DNA from: ZC4RG30 sp965652645
Lineage (GTDB): Bacteria > Pseudomonadota > Gammaproteobacteria > Steroidobacterales > Steroidobacteraceae
Length of the DNA: 57,042 nt
Assembly (NCBI GenBank): GCA_965652645.1
Contig: CBFGXE010000016.1
Span: forward strand, 1-57,042
Reading direction: 5' to 3'
Shown here: positions 48,707 through 57,042 of the stretch, piece after piece
Layout of the letters: every line of letters begins with the position of its first letter
Numbering within the stretch: the stretch's first letter is position 1
Translations under genes and position numbers: made by a program
Notes under the pieces: model-generated
Told to the model about the DNA's origin: nothing
Seen by the model: the letters and a program-made list of their open reading frames with translations, nothing else
The model's database searches: none

Positions 48707-50050
48707 TCAGCGGCGCGGGGCGTTCTCGCGCGCTGCCCAGTCGCGGTTGATGGCCAGGGCGATGAGCGTGCACAGGGCACCGGACAGCAGGTAGAGTCCC
48801 ACGGCCCACAGGCCCAGGCGGCTGGCCAGCAGCAGCGCCACCAGTGGCGCGAAGCCGGCGCCGATGAACCAGGCCGAGTTGGCGACGATGGCGGCGCCGG
48901 TATAGCGGTGCACGGGCGGCAGGCTGCTGTTCACCGCGCCCGATGATTGGCCGAACGACAGGCCCAGCAACACGAAGCCGCCGATCATGTAGATGGCCTC
49001 TCCCAGCTGCCCGGCGCCCAGCAGTTGCGGCGCAAAGCCGCTGTAGGCGCCGATGAGCGCGGCGGAAATGCCCAGCACCACGCGCCGCCCCACGCGGTCG
49101 GCCAGGAAGCCCGAAGTCATGATCGCGCCCACGCACACCGCCGCGCCGGCCGCCTCGAGCAGCAGGAAGCGCACTGGATGGCTCTCGGTGTAGAGCTCCA
49201 CCCAGGAGAGCGGGAACACGGTGACCAGATGGAACAGCGCAAAGCTTGCCAGCGGCGCGAAGGCACCGAGCAGGATGATGCGCCACTCGCTTGCCAGCGT
49301 GCGGAAGGGTGGCGAGGGCTGCAGTTCGCGCGATTCGAAGGCGCGCTGGAATTCCGGGGTGGCCACCAGGCGCAGGCGCGCGAACAGCGCCACCGTGTTG
49401 ATGGCCAGCACGACGAAGAAGGGATAACGCCAGCCCCACGAAAGAAAGTCATCGTTGCCCAGCAGTGCCAGGAAGTAGGCGAACAACGCGCTCGCCAGCA
49501 GCAGTCCCAGCGGTGCGCCGAGCTGCGGCACCATCGCAAACCAGCCGCGGCGGCCGCGTGGCGCATTCAGCGCCAGCAGCGAGGGCAGGCCATCCCATGC
49601 CCCGCCGAGCGCGACACCCTGGCAGAAGCGGAAGAAACCCAGCAGCCAGGCGCTGAGCGCGCCCACCTGCGCGTGGCCCGGCAGCAGCGAGATGGCCATG
49701 GTGGAGCCGCCCAGCAGGAACAGCGCGATGGTGAGCTTGGTGCCGCGGCCATGGCGCCGGTCGATGGCGGTGAACAGCAGCGTGCCCACGGGTCGGCCGA
49801 CGAAGGCCAGCGAGAACAGGGCGAAGGAATACAGCGTGCCCGTGAGCGGATCCGCATAAGGAAATACCACTGCCGGGAATACCAGCACCGAGGCAATGGC
49901 ATAGACGAAGAAGTCGAAGAACTCGCTGGTGCGGCCGATGATCACGCCGATGACGATGTCACCGGGCGAAACGGTGTCGTGGCGCGCGTTGACGAGTCGC
50001 GCGTCGCGCTCAAGTTCGGCTGAGTTGGCTGGGGACGCGGGAATGGTCAT
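48707..50050 (-). CDS. MFS transporter (metabolite:H+ symporter-like)
   Basis: A 447-residue protein with 12 predicted helices. The signature GRTSEFFDFFVYAIASVLVFP opens TM1, the loop 2-3 motif is GRPVGTLLFTAIDRRHGRG, and LADRVGRR appears in the second half. The FFDFFVY start and layout resemble the metabolite:H+ symporter (ProP/KgtP-like) family for carboxylates or osmolytes. ATG 50048-50050 (MTIPASPANS) is preferred over longer frames. It diverges from cyoA across 140 bases. Substrate unknown. Confidence 0.88.
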   Translation of the reverse strand: MTIPASPANSAELERDARLVNARHDTVSPGDIVIGVIIGRTSEFFDFFVYAIASVLVFPAVVFPYADPLTGTLYSFALFSLAFVGRPVGTLLFTAIDRRHGRGTKLTIALFLLGGSTMAISLLPGHAQVGALSAWLLGFFRFCQGVALGGAWDGLPSLLALNAPRGRRGWFAMVPQLGAPLGLLLASALFAYFLALLGNDDFLSWGWRYPFFVVLAINTVALFARLRLVATPEFQRAFESRELQPSPPFRTLASEWRIILLGAFAPLASFALFHLVTVFPLSWVELYTESHPVRFLLLEAAGAAVCVGAIMTSGFLADRVGRRVVLGISAALIGAYSGFAPQLLGAGQLGEAIYMIGGFVLLGLSFGQSSGAVNSSLPPVHRYTGAAIVANSAWFIGAGFAPLVALLLASRLGLWAVGLYLLSGALCTLIALAINRDWAARENAPRR

Positions 50051-50190
50051 GCTGGATCCTGGGGTCGCGGCCCTTATCTCATGGCGCCCGCCGGCAATGC
50101 AATACGGGAAATACCAACTTGCGCAGGAGGCGCCATCAGGCGCAATGTCACGCGTATCCGCGACAGCACGCTTTGTGTCAGAGAGCTGAA

Positions 50191-51120
50191 TTGCTGCAGC
50201 AGATCGCACATGCACTGAAACGCCGCAAGGCATTGGTACTGCTTCCCCTGGCCTGCCTCCTGGCGGCATGCGGCGGTGCAGTACTCGATCCTGCCGGCGA
50301 CGTTGCCCGCCAGCAACGCGACATCATCTACATCTCCACCGGCCTGATGCTGCTGATCATCGTTCCCGTGATGATCCTGGTGGTGGTGTTTGCCTGGCGC
50401 TATCGCAAGGGCGGCAAGGGCACCTATGACCCGAAGTTCGACCACTCCGCCTCGCTGGAACTGGCCATCTGGTCCGCGCCGCTGCTGATCATCATCGCGC
50501 TGGGCGCGCTCACCTGGTCGAGCACGCACCTGCTCGATCCTTTCCGGCCCATCAGGACCGAAGACGGGCGCGAGCCGCTGGTGGTGCAGGTGGTGTCGAT
50601 GGACTGGAAGTGGCTGTTCATCTATCCGGAACAGGGCGTGGCCACGGTGAACGAGCTGGCGCTGCCGGTGGGAAGGCCAGTGCGCTTCGACATCACCTCC
50701 ACCAACATGATGAACACCTTCTATGTGCCAACGCTGGCCGGAATGATCTATGCCATGCCGGGCATGCAGAGCCAGTTGCACGCCGTGCTTGACCGCGCAG
50801 TGGAGTCCGAAGGTCTCTCCGCGAACTACAGCGGTGCCGGCTTCTCGCACATGCGTTTTGCCTTCACGGGACTGGAAGACCAGGATTTCAACGACTGGGT
50901 GGCCCGGATGCGCGGCAGCGGCCGGACACTGAACCTCGGTGCCTACCGGGAGCTGGTGGTGCCGTCGGAGCGCGTGCCGCCCATGCATTTCTCGGGCGTG
51001 GAGGCCGACCTCTACCGGCGCATCCTGGAGCGCTGCGTGGAACCGGGCACGCCCTGTCTCAGCGAGATCATGCAGGCGGACGGCCATGTGCACGAGCCGC
51101 CCGGAGGAGCCGCCCCGTGA
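50191..51120 (+). CDS. cyoA: Cytochrome bo3 ubiquinol oxidase subunit II
   Basis: A 309-residue lipoprotein (lipobox LLAAC, Cys27) with two transmembrane helices and a cupredoxin domain. The CuA cysteines are absent (GAGFSHMRFAFTG in place of C-x3-C), so it belongs to a quinol oxidase. The conserved segments MDWKWLFIYPEQG and NTFYVPTLAGMIYAMPGM match CyoA. TTG 50191 is the preferred start, since it directly precedes the signal sequence; a second in-frame TTG lies at 50119. GTG of cyoB overlaps its stop. The 140-base spacer upstream (50051-50190) must hold its promoter, though no strong box was seen. Confidence 0.92.
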   Translation: MLQQIAHALKRRKALVLLPLACLLAACGGAVLDPAGDVARQQRDIIYISTGLMLLIIVPVMILVVVFAWRYRKGGKGTYDPKFDHSASLELAIWSAPLLIIIALGALTWSSTHLLDPFRPIRTEDGREPLVVQVVSMDWKWLFIYPEQGVATVNELALPVGRPVRFDITSTNMMNTFYVPTLAGMIYAMPGMQSQLHAVLDRAVESEGLSANYSGAGFSHMRFAFTGLEDQDFNDWVARMRGSGRTLNLGAYRELVVPSERVPPMHFSGVEADLYRRILERCVEPGTPCLSEIMQADGHVHEPPGGAAP

Positions 51121-53105
51121 CCGAGACCACCCTGCCCGGCATGGTGTTCGGGCGCCTGACGCTGGATTCACTCGCCTTCCTGCACGAGCCGATCCTGCTG
51201 TGGACGTTCATCGTCGTGGTGCTGCTGGGTGGCGCCATGGTGGCGGCGGTGAGCCGCTACCGGCTGTGGGGCTGGCTGTGGCGCGAGTGGATCACCTCGG
51301 TGGACCACAAGAAGATCGGCATCATGTACATCATCCTCGGCATCGTGATGCTGCTCCGCGGTTTTGCCGACGCACTGATGATGCGCCTGCAGCAGGCGAT
51401 GGCGTTCGACGGCAGCGAGGGATACCTCAACGCCCACCACTACGACCAGATCTTCACGGCGCATGGCACGATCATGATCTTCTTCGTGGCCATCCCGCTG
51501 ATCGTCGGCATCGTGAACTACGTGATGCCGCTGCAGATCGGCGCGCGCGACGTGGCATTCCCCTTCCTCAACAGCCTGAGCCTGTGGCTCACCGTGGCTG
51601 GTGCCATGCTGGTGATGGTGTCGCTGTTCGTGGGCGAGTTCAGCCGCGCGGGCTGGCTCAACTACGTGCCGGTGGCCAATATCGAGAACAGTCCGGATAC
51701 AGGGCCGGACTACTACCTCTGGGCCCTGCAGATAGCCGGCGTGGGAACAACGTTGTCGGCCATCAACATGGTCACCACCATCATCCGCATGCGCGCGCCG
51801 GGCATGACGCTGATGAAGATGCCGGTGTTCACCTGGACGGCACTGTGCAGCAACGTGCTGGCCATCGCCATCTTCCCCGTGCTCACCGGGGCCTTCGCGT
51901 TGCTGATGCTCGACCGCTACATCGGCACCAACTTCTTCACCAACGACCTCGGCGGCAACCCGATGATGTACTGGAACCTCGTGTGGGTGTGGGGGCACCC
52001 GGAGGTGTACGTGCTGGTGCTGCCCGTGTTCGGGATCTATTCGGAGATCACCTCCACGTTCTGTGGCAAGCGGCTGTTCGGTTATTCCTCCATGGTGTAT
52101 GCCACGGTGGTGATCACCATCCTGTCGTACCTGGTGTGGCTGCACCATTTCTTCACCATGGGATCCGGTGCCAGCGTGAACAGCTTCTTCGGCATCGCCA
52201 CGATGGTGATCGCCATCCCGACGGGGGCGAAGATCTTCAACTGGCTGTTCACCATGTACCGCGGGCAGATCCGTTTCGAGCTGCCGATGATGTGGGTGAT
52301 CGCCTTCATGCTCACTTTCGTGGTGGGTGGCATGACGGGCGTTCTGCTGGCCGTGCCGCCCGCCGACTTCGTGCTGCACAACTCGCTGTTCCTCGTGGCG
52401 CACTTCCACAACGTCATCATCGGCGGCGTGGTGTTCGGGCTGTTCGCCGGCATGTATTACTGGTTCCCGAAGGCCTTCGGCTTCCGCATGGATCCCTTCT
52501 GGGGCAAGGTGACCTTCTGGGGCTGGGTGGTCGGCTACTGGGTGGCCTGGACGCCGATCTACATCGTGGGCCTGATGGGCACCACGCGCCGCGTGCGGCT
52601 GTTCGATGATCCGGACCTGAGGGTCTGGTTCGTGATCGCCGGCATCGGTGCACTGATCATCCTCGTCGGCATCCTCGGGTTCGTGATGCAGATCATCGTG
52701 AGCATCCGCAACCGGCATGCCCTGCGCGACGCCACCGGGGATCCCTGGGGCGGGCGCACCCTGGAATGGGCCACGCCGTCGCCGCCACCGTTCTACAACT
52801 TCGCCTTCACGCCCGTGGTGCATGACCTGGACGCCTGGTATGACATGAAGGCGCGGGGTGCCCGGCGACCGGTGGCCGGCTACCGCGACATCCACATGCC
52901 GCGCAATACCGGTGCAGGGGTGATCATCTCGGCGCTGGCCGCGGTGCTGGGTTTCGCGATGATCTGGTACATGTGGTGGCTGGCGGCGGTGTCATTCGTG
53001 GCGCTGCTGGGGTACTCCATCGCCCACACCTTCAACTACCGCCGCGACTACCACGTCGCGGCCGAGGAGGTCGCGCGCATCGAGCGCGCGGCGGCCGGCC
53101 CATGA
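51117..53105 (+). CDS. cyoB: Cytochrome bo3 ubiquinol oxidase subunit I
   Basis: A 662-residue heme-copper oxidase subunit. The quinone-site residues of E. coli CyoB are present: R and D in LRGFADALMM and H and Q in HHYDQIF. CuB/tyrosine motif is GH294-PE-V-Y298, with the gating Glu intact (E296), HH in WLHHFFTMG, heme ligands in AHFHN, K-channel Lys372 and Thr in PTGAK, and D-channel Asp in GARDVAFPFLNSLS. All proton-path residues are canonical, in contrast to the fused oxidase at 4306. It starts at GTG 51117 inside the cyoA stop and overlaps cyoC by 4 bases. It oxidises ubiquinol, reduces O2 and pumps protons. Confidence 0.95.
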   Translation: MTETTLPGMVFGRLTLDSLAFLHEPILLWTFIVVVLLGGAMVAAVSRYRLWGWLWREWITSVDHKKIGIMYIILGIVMLLRGFADALMMRLQQAMAFDGSEGYLNAHHYDQIFTAHGTIMIFFVAIPLIVGIVNYVMPLQIGARDVAFPFLNSLSLWLTVAGAMLVMVSLFVGEFSRAGWLNYVPVANIENSPDTGPDYYLWALQIAGVGTTLSAINMVTTIIRMRAPGMTLMKMPVFTWTALCSNVLAIAIFPVLTGAFALLMLDRYIGTNFFTNDLGGNPMMYWNLVWVWGHPEVYVLVLPVFGIYSEITSTFCGKRLFGYSSMVYATVVITILSYLVWLHHFFTMGSGASVNSFFGIATMVIAIPTGAKIFNWLFTMYRGQIRFELPMMWVIAFMLTFVVGGMTGVLLAVPPADFVLHNSLFLVAHFHNVIIGGVVFGLFAGMYYWFPKAFGFRMDPFWGKVTFWGWVVGYWVAWTPIYIVGLMGTTRRVRLFDDPDLRVWFVIAGIGALIILVGILGFVMQIIVSIRNRHALRDATGDPWGGRTLEWATPSPPPFYNFAFTPVVHDLDAWYDMKARGARRPVAGYRDIHMPRNTGAGVIISALAAVLGFAMIWYMWWLAAVSFVALLGYSIAHTFNYRRDYHVAAEEVARIERAAAGP

Positions 53106-53734
53106 GCACGTCGATGCATGCCGAAGCCGGCACTGCGCCGCCGGTGTTCTACCACGTCGAAGGCGAGGAGCATGTGCACGCCGGTGGCGGCACGCTGCTG
53201 GGGTTCTGGATCTACCTGATGAGCGATGCGCTGATCTTCGCGACCCTGTTCGCGACCTTCGGCGTGCTCAGTACCAGCTTTGCCGGTGGCCCCGGGCCGC
53301 GCGAGCTGTTCGAGCTGGGGCTGGTGGCGGTCAATACGGCCATCCTGCTGGTGTCGGCGCTCACCTGCGGGCTGGCGATGATCAGCCTGCAGGCCGGGAA
53401 GCTGCAGGCGGTGCGCCTGTGGCTGGTGGTGACGGCGCTGCTGGGCGTGGCATTCGTGGCCATCGAGCTGCATGAGTTCGGCGCGCTGGTCGCCGAGGGC
53501 GCCACGCCCCAGCGCAGTGGCTACCTTTCGGCATTCTTCACGCTGGTGGGCACGCACGGGCTGCACGTGACCTTCGGCATCCTGTGGATCATCATCATGC
53601 TGGTGCAGCTCGGGCAGCGCGGGCTGCACCCGGAGAACCGCCGGCGCCTGCTGTGCCTCTCCATGTTCTGGCACTTCCTCGACGTGATCTGGATCGGCGT
53701 GTTCACCTTCGTCTACCTGCTGGGGGTGCTGTGA
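53102..53734 (+). CDS. cyoC: Cytochrome bo3 ubiquinol oxidase subunit III
   Basis: A 210-residue protein with five helices. It shows the subunit III pattern LGFWIYLMSDALIFATLFATF, ELHEFGALVAEG, FTLVGTHGLHVTFGILWIIIMLVQ and FWHFLDVIWIGVFTFVYLLGVL. ATG 53102 overlaps the cyoB stop and its own TGA overlaps the cyoD start (ATG 53734), so the four subunits are strictly coupled. Length and topology match E. coli CyoC (204 residues). Confidence 0.94.
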   Translation: MSTSMHAEAGTAPPVFYHVEGEEHVHAGGGTLLGFWIYLMSDALIFATLFATFGVLSTSFAGGPGPRELFELGLVAVNTAILLVSALTCGLAMISLQAGKLQAVRLWLVVTALLGVAFVAIELHEFGALVAEGATPQRSGYLSAFFTLVGTHGLHVTFGILWIIIMLVQLGQRGLHPENRRRLLCLSMFWHFLDVIWIGVFTFVYLLGVL

Positions 53735-54129
53735 TGGACAGCGCACAGGCCGCCGTGCAAGGGCACGGCCACGATGACACCGGCGAGGCCGCGCACTTCA
53801 CGCTGCGCACCTACCTCACCGGCTTCGGCCTGGCGGCGGTACTCACGGCCATTCCGTTCTGGATCGCGATGACGGGCGCCATCGCCAGCCGCGCGGTGGC
53901 CATTGCCGTGGTGGTGGTGCTGGCGGTGGCGCAGATCTGGGTGCAGACCTGGGCCTTCCTGCACCTGAACTCGCGCGCGCAGGAGGGCTGGAAGCTCATC
54001 GCCTACGTCTTCACGGCGGTGATCCTGCTGATCCTCATCGCCGGCTCGCTGTGGATCATGATGCACCTGAATTCCAACATGATGCCCGGCATGATGCGCG
54101 ATCCGGCGAGCCTGAACGCGGTGCCGTGA
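53734..54129 (+). CDS. cyoD: Cytochrome bo3 ubiquinol oxidase subunit IV
   Basis: A 131-residue membrane protein with three helices and the subunit IV features LRTYLTGFGLAAVLTAIPFW, AVAQIWVQTWAFLHLNS and YVFTAVILLILIAGSLWIMMHLNSNMM. It is about 20 residues longer than E. coli CyoD owing to a His-rich N-terminus (GHGHDD). It helps fold subunit I around CuB. The stop overlaps the GTG of surf1 (54126). Confidence 0.92.
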   Translation: MDSAQAAVQGHGHDDTGEAAHFTLRTYLTGFGLAAVLTAIPFWIAMTGAIASRAVAIAVVVVLAVAQIWVQTWAFLHLNSRAQEGWKLIAYVFTAVILLILIAGSLWIMMHLNSNMMPGMMRDPASLNAVP

Positions 54130-54863
54130 CGCGCGGGCAAGGCAAGCGGGTGTTCCTGCTTGCGCTGTGCATTGCCGGTCTGCTGCTGTTCGGCAGCCTG
54201 GGGGTGTGGCAGGTGCAGCGGCTGGCCTGGAAGCGCGACCTGATCGCGCGCGTGGAGGCGCGCATCCACCAGGCGCCCGCGCCGGTTCCTGCTGCCGCCA
54301 CGTGGGATTCCCTCGACCTGCGTGGCGCGGAATACCGGCGCGTGCAGGCGCGCGGCGTATTCCGGCACGAGCGCGAGACCCTGGTGGATGCGCTCACCGC
54401 GCTGGGTGCGGGCTCCTGGGTGCTGACGCCGCTGGAGACGGCGGACGGGGTGATCCTCGTCAATCGCGGATTCGTGCCGCCCGAACGGCGCGCCGTGGAA
54501 GCGCGCGCCCCAGGGCAGGTGGCAGGCGAAGTCACAGTCACCGGGTTGCTGCGTGCCAGTGAACCCGGGGGGCGGGTGCTGCGTCCCAACGAGCCTGCGG
54601 CCGACCGCTGGTTCTCGCGCGACGTGCGGGCCATCGCGGCGGCGCGGGGACTGGGCGAGGTGGCGCCCTTCTTCATCGACGTGGAAGCAGGTGCGCAAGC
54701 AGGCCCGGTGGGCGGGCTGACCGTCGTGCAGTTCCGCAACGCCCACCTGTCGTACGCGGCCACCTGGTTCTCGCTGGCCGCGCTGTGTGCGGCCGGGCTG
54801 GCGCTGGCATGGCGCGGACCCGGCGTGGAACCCGGGGCTCAGTCCTCGAGCGCGGCGCCGTAG
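54126..54863 (+). CDS. SURF1-family oxidase assembly protein
   Basis: A 245-residue protein with N- and C-terminal transmembrane helices and the SURF1 core: LGVWQVQRLAWKRDLI, YRRVQARGVFRHERETLV, GSWVLTPLETADGVILVNRGFVPPERR and FRNAHLSYAATWFSLAAL. SURF1 delivers or stabilises heme a during oxidase biogenesis; in Paracoccus one paralogue serves the ba3 quinol oxidase. Coupled to cyoD through GTGA, it is probably the quinol-oxidase-specific form. Its C-terminal end overlaps the convergent NTF2-like gene by 25 bases. Confidence 0.9.
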   Translation: MTRGQGKRVFLLALCIAGLLLFGSLGVWQVQRLAWKRDLIARVEARIHQAPAPVPAAATWDSLDLRGAEYRRVQARGVFRHERETLVDALTALGAGSWVLTPLETADGVILVNRGFVPPERRAVEARAPGQVAGEVTVTGLLRASEPGGRVLRPNEPAADRWFSRDVRAIAAARGLGEVAPFFIDVEAGAQAGPVGGLTVVQFRNAHLSYAATWFSLAALCAAGLALAWRGPGVEPGAQSSSAAP

Positions 54864-55411
54864 TGCCCGGGGTTGGTGACCGGGTTGATGAAAGGGAAGG
54901 TTTCGCGTCCCTTGGTCTGCTCGTTCACCGTGCGGCGCGAGGTGTAGTACCACTGGCCCCTGGTCTTCACGAGGCGGTCGACGTAGTGGCCGTAGGCGGC
55001 GATGCGCGGTTCGGCGCCGCGCACCATCATCCAGTAGGCCTGGGCCACGGCGGTGCGACCGTCTTTCGACACGTCGATCACCATTGACGTGACGAAGTGC
55101 TGGGCATGGGCGCTGCCCTGGCCGGTCTCGCCGGGCGCAAGGTTCGCCATTTCGCGGTCGCGCATGCCCTGGATGACCTTGGCGATGGCCTCGCGGCCCC
55201 TGGCTTCGCCGCCTCCATAGACAAGCACGCCGTCCGGGGCGAAGGTGCCGGCATAGGTCTCGGGGTCGCGCCAGTCCAGCGCGAAGATGTAGCGGTAGGC
55301 GAGGTTCTCGATGTCGGCGCGTTCCTGTGCGGTGGGATCGCGCGCCAGGGCAGGGACGGAAAGGGCAAGGGCCAGCAGCGTGGCGGCCGCGGCCAGGCGG
55401 GTGAAACGCAT
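54839..55411 (-). CDS. Exported SnoaL/NTF2-like protein
   Basis: A 190-residue protein with signal peptide MRFTRLAAAATLLALALSVPALA and one SnoaL-like cone domain: IENLAYRYIFALDWRDPETYAGTFAPDGVLVYGGGEARGREAI, AHAQHFVTSMVIDVSKDGRTAVAQAYWMMV and KTRGQWYYTSRRTVNEQ. Relatives include isomerases, dehydratases and plain binding proteins; conserved residues such as D and H in the pocket do not settle the reaction. It is convergent with surf1. The GGGTCGCTCC stretch just upstream of ATG 55409-55411 reads GGAGCGACCC on the coding strand, a fair ribosome site. Confidence 0.82.
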   Translation of the reverse strand: MRFTRLAAAATLLALALSVPALARDPTAQERADIENLAYRYIFALDWRDPETYAGTFAPDGVLVYGGGEARGREAIAKVIQGMRDREMANLAPGETGQGSAHAQHFVTSMVIDVSKDGRTAVAQAYWMMVRGAEPRIAAYGHYVDRLVKTRGQWYYTSRRTVNEQTKGRETFPFINPVTNPGHYGAALED

Positions 55412-55442
55412 GGGTCGCTCCTTTGCGGTGTGGGAATGTGGA

Positions 55443-55465
55443 AGGGGCCGGTCTTGCCGGCCCCT
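55443..55465 (-). terminator. Hairpin terminator downstream of rpoD
   Basis: AGGGGCCGG (55457-55465 on the minus strand reading) pairs perfectly with CCGGCCCCT across a 5-base loop (arms 55443-55451 and 55457-55465), beginning 10 bases after the rpoD stop. There is no T-run, so it may act as a factor-dependent or transcript-protecting structure. Confidence 0.5.
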
Positions 55466-55474
55466 GGTTGGTCT

Positions 55475-57042
<1,568 letters not shown>

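Noticed and set aside
50191..51120. cyoA as a cytochrome c oxidase subunit II
   Set aside because: The CuA Cys-x3-Cys loop is replaced by GAGFSHM, leaving no copper ligands.

Overview
The window (57,042 bases, strongly GC-rich, densely packed, no gap over 300 bases between genes) reads as chromosomal DNA of a high-GC proteobacterium. The caa3-like and bo3 oxidases, a UPF0114/YqhA homologue, a DUF2058 (YaiL-type) gene, PBP1C paired with an alpha-2-macroglobulin lipoprotein and a primary sigma factor of the RpoD type fit a gammaproteobacterium, perhaps of the Steroidobacterales/Nevskiales/Xanthomonadales sphere. That placement is inference; no 16S gene is present. I see no insertion sequence, prophage or CRISPR array. 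Many genes overlap by ATGA or GTGA junctions, so translational coupling is common.

Layout. 1-900: tail of a globin and a beta-class glutathione transferase. 1071-7251: a tightly overlapping respiratory operon with a diheme cytochrome c, a cytochrome c lipoprotein, a subunit II carrying CuA plus a heme-c domain, a CaCA-type cation exchanger, a fused subunit I-III and a small membrane protein, ending on a CAT-anticodon tRNA. 7438-9504: DoxX, AlkB-like and SRAP/HMCES-like genes. 9522-16932: a LysR regulator and a likely aromatic meta-cleavage cluster (FAD hydroxylase, extradiol dioxygenase, alpha/beta hydrolase, cupin, FAH-family protein, tannase/feruloyl esterase). 16929-19293: two tandem paralogues of an unrecognised membrane-anchored family and a thrombospondin type 3 repeat lipoprotein. 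19290-24425: DrrAB-like ABC exporter, DUF6491 lipoprotein, a double-domain retropepsin-like protease, DUF2058, a TPR protein and beta carbonic anhydrase.

24474-30085: an RND efflux pair diverging from a MarR regulator across a perfect 12-bp palindrome, with MOSC coupled to marR. 30107-37187: UPF0114, alpha/beta hydrolases, a DAO-type flavoenzyme, a PRC-barrel protein, an NTF2-like secreted protein, a RidA homologue lacking the catalytic arginine, and a GNAT. 37228-48684: the alpha-2-macroglobulin/PBP1C pair, a small conserved protein, a Vgb-like propeller and a large exported protein. 48707-54863: an MFS transporter diverging from cyoABCD-surf1, a bo3-type quinol oxidase. 54839-57042: an NTF2-like protein and most of rpoD, which runs off the right edge.

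The standout is the first oxidase. Aligned without gaps from the CuB histidine to the heme ligands against Rhodobacter sphaeroides numbering, its fused subunit I keeps every metal ligand and the cross-linking tyrosine. The K-channel Lys362 and Thr359 are Gln and Ala, the gating Glu286 is Asp, and Asn121/Asn139 of the D-channel are replaced. The bo3 enzyme 45 kb away keeps Lys and Glu. A cation exchanger translationally embedded between subunits II and I makes this operon the best candidate here for undescribed energy-coupling biology.
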